Positions 62,254-64,000 of a DNA stretch of 64,000 nucleotides are shown one piece after another. Location of the stretch: assembly GCF_004217315.1 (NCBI RefSeq), contig NZ_SGWR01000004.1:206718-270717 (forward strand). Reading direction: 5' to 3'. The notes under the pieces were generated by a model. The model saw only the letters and a list, made by a program, of their open reading frames with translations, did not search any database and was not told the DNA's origin. Numbering within the stretch: the first letter of the stretch is position 1; each line of letters starts with the position of its first letter. Source of the stretch: Corticibacter populi. Its GTDB lineage: Bacteria; Pseudomonadota; Gammaproteobacteria; Burkholderiales; Burkholderiaceae_C. A program made the position numbers and the translations under genes.

Positions 62254-64000
62254 TTACTCGGCCGGCAGCGGGTTGCGCAGGCGGATGTGCAGCTCGCGCA
62301 ACTGCTTTTCGTCCACCGGCGAAGGGGCTTGCGTGAGCAGGTCCTGGGCGCGCTGGGTTTTGGGGAAGGCGATCACGTCGCGGATCGAGTCGGCACCGGT
62401 CATCAGCGTGATCAGCCGGTCGAGCCCGAAGGCCAGGCCGCCATGCGGGGGGGCGCCATACTGCAGCGCGTCGAGCAGGTAGCCGAACTTGGCGCGGGCA
62501 TCCTCGGGGCTGATCTTGAGCGCATCGAACACCTTGCTCTGCACGTCGGCGCGGTGGATACGCACCGAGCCGCCGCCGAGTTCCCAGCCGTTGAGCACCA
62601 TGTCGTAGGCCTTGGCCAGGCAACGGCCCGGGTCGGTGACCATCAGCTCCTCGTGGCCGTCCTTGGGGGCGGTGAAGGGGTGGTGCACGGCGGCCCAGCG
62701 GTCGTTTTCGTCGTCGTACTCGAACATCGGGAAGTCCACCACCCACAGCGGCGCCCAGCGGTTTTCGAACAGGCCATGGCTCTTGCCGAATTCGCTGTGC
62801 CCGATCTTCAGGCGCAGCGCGCCGATGGCGTCGTTGACGATCTTTTCCTTGTCGGCGCCGAAGAAGAGCAGGTCGCCATCCTGCGCGCCGGTGCGCGTGA
62901 GGATCTCGGCAATGGCCGCGTCGTGCAGGTTCTTGACGATGGGTGACTGCAGGCCATCGCGGCCCTTGGCCACTTCATTGACCTTGATCCAGGCCAGGCC
63001 CTTCGCGCCGTAGATCTTGACGAATTCGGTGTAGTGGTCGATGTCGCCACGGCTGATCGCGGCGCCGCCGGGCACGCGCAACGCCACCACGCGGCCGCCC
63101 TTGGTGGTGGCTGGGGTCGAGAAGACCTTGAAGTCCACGTCCTTCATCACCTCGGTCAGCTCGGTGAACTCGAGCTTGACGCGCAGGTCGGGCTTGTCGG
63201 AACCGAAGCGGAACGCCGCTTCCTGGTAGGTCATGGTCGGGAAGGCGCCGAGCTCGACGTCGAGCTGCGTCTTGAAGACCTGCACGATCATGTCCTCGAA
63301 GATGGCGCGGATTTCCTCCTCGTTCAGGAACGAGGTTTCGCAGTCGATCTGCGTGAACTCGGGCTGGCGGTCGGCGCGCAGGTCCTCGTCGCGGAAGCAC
63401 TTGGTGATCTGGTAGTAGCGGTCGTAGCCGGCCACCATCAGCATCTGCTTGTAGAGCTGGGGCGACTGCGGCAGCGCGTAGAACTGGCCGTCGTGCACGC
63501 GGCTGGGAACCAGATAGTCGCGCGCGCCTTCGGGCGTGCTCTTGCCCAGCATCGGCGTCTCGATGTCGACGAAGCCCTGCGAGTCGAGGTAGTTGCGCAC
63601 CTGGATGGAGACCTTGTAGCGCAGCATCAGGTTCTTCTGCATGTAGGGACGGCGCAGGTCCAGCACGCGGTTCGTGAGGCGCACGGTCTCCGACAGGTTG
63701 TCGTCGTCGAGCTGGAACGGCGGCGTCACAGACGGGTTGAGGACGACGAGCTCATGGCACAGCACCTCGATCTTGCCGCTGGTGAGACTGTCGTTGGTGG
63801 TGCCTTCGGGGCGTGCGCGCACCAGGCCCTTGATCTGCAGGCAGAACTCGTTGCGGATGGTCTCGGCCGTGGCGAACATCTCGGGGCGGTCGGGGTCGCA
63901 GACCACCTGCACATAGCCTTCGCGGTCGCGCAGGTCGATGAAGATCACGCCGCCATGGTCGCGGCGGCGGTTGACCCAGCCGCACAGGGTGACGGTCTGG
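62254..64000 (-). CDS. aspS: Aspartyl-tRNA synthetase (5' end outside window)
   Basis: Class II synthetase that charges tRNA-Asp. About 582 codons including the stop are visible; the N-terminal few residues lie beyond the window. The anticodon-binding OB-fold start [33 protein letters not shown] is at the window edge. Class II motif 2 is [20 protein letters not shown], the bacterial insertion (GAD) domain lies in the middle, and motif 3 is [15 protein letters not shown] near the C-terminus. Whether it discriminates tRNA-Asn cannot be read; no gatCAB genes are in the window. Confidence 0.97.
   Translation of the reverse strand, partial: QTVTLCGWVNRRRDHGGVIFIDLRDREGYVQVVCDPDRPEMFATAETIRNEFCLQIKGLVRARPEGTTNDSLTSGKIEVLCHELVVLNPSVTPPFQLDDDNLSETVRLTNRVLDLRRPYMQKNLMLRYKVSIQVRNYLDSQGFVDIETPMLGKSTPEGARDYLVPSRVHDGQFYALPQSPQLYKQMLMVAGYDRYYQITKCFRDEDLRADRQPEFTQIDCETSFLNEEEIRAIFEDMIVQVFKTQLDVELGAFPTMTYQEAAFRFGSDKPDLRVKLEFTELTEVMKDVDFKVFSTPATTKGGRVVALRVPGGAAISRGDIDHYTEFVKIYGAKGLAWIKVNEVAKGRDGLQSPIVKNLHDAAIAEILTRTGAQDGDLLFFGADKEKIVNDAIGALRLKIGHSEFGKSHGLFENRWAPLWVVDFPMFEYDDENDRWAAVHHPFTAPKDGHEELMVTDPGRCLAKAYDMVLNGWELGGGSVRIHRADVQSKVFDALKISPEDARAKFGYLLDALQYGAPPHGGLAFGLDRLITLMTGADSIRDVIAFPKTQRAQDLLTQAPSPVDEKQLRELHIRLRNPLPAE

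Overview
The window looks like chromosome of a high-G+C betaproteobacterium, most likely Burkholderiales and plausibly Comamonadaceae. The reasons are the trimeric-type porin with an SSVTLYG N-terminus, the hemE-priA and rpmB-rpmG gene neighbourhoods, NorR boxes of the GGT-N7-ACC type known from Ralstonia, and the strong G/C third-position bias. Nothing in the sequence fixes the genus.

Layout. 1-7.1 kb: the end of a YejBEF-type peptide ABC transporter, a creatininase-family hydrolase and a DsbD-like thiol reductase. 7.2-12.1 kb: hemE, a membrane protein of unknown function, a 580-bp AT-richer gap with several DnaA-box sequences, then priA. 12.3-20.2 kb: a compact denitrification block, with a Crp/Fnr regulator, copper nitrite reductase nirK, norR, quinol-type NO reductase, nnrS and a SirB2-like gene. 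It reduces nitrite to N2O. The nor promoter has three NorR boxes and a sigma-54 promoter. 20.2-27.5 kb: a Bcr/CflA efflux pump, a repeat-rich gap, a porin, tolB-pal-cpoB, tcdA and tRNA-Lys.

27.5-37.2 kb looks like a genomic island. It has visibly lower G+C, begins at tRNA-Lys beside an IS3 transposase remnant, and ends at an internally deleted IS3-type element. Its cargo is one tightly packed eight-gene operon (carbamoylase, hydantoinase, hydantoin racemase, Asp/Glu racemase, polar amino-acid ABC transporter) with a divergent LysR regulator. Together these would import and convert hydantoin-type or N-carbamoyl compounds to amino acids.

37.2-44.9 kb: a tripartite RND efflux operon between two TetR regulators. 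45-53 kb: a broken acyl-CoA carboxylase fragment, DUF411 protein, thioesterase, TlpA-like protein, GNAT, AEC transporter, ispF-ispD, ahpF and ahpC. 53-61.4 kb: a solute-binding protein, a TetR regulator, an acyl-CoA ligase, a single-chain biotin-dependent acyl-CoA carboxylase and an exported dienelactone-hydrolase-like protein. 61.4-64 kb: rpmB-rpmG and the C-terminal part of aspS.

The most unusual non-coding content is a family of short interspersed repeats with ends close to TGAGAACCTGTTC. The end sequence supplies the stop codon of three different genes. There is also a perfect 48-bp palindrome between two divergent genes. All calls come from reading the sequence; no database search was run.
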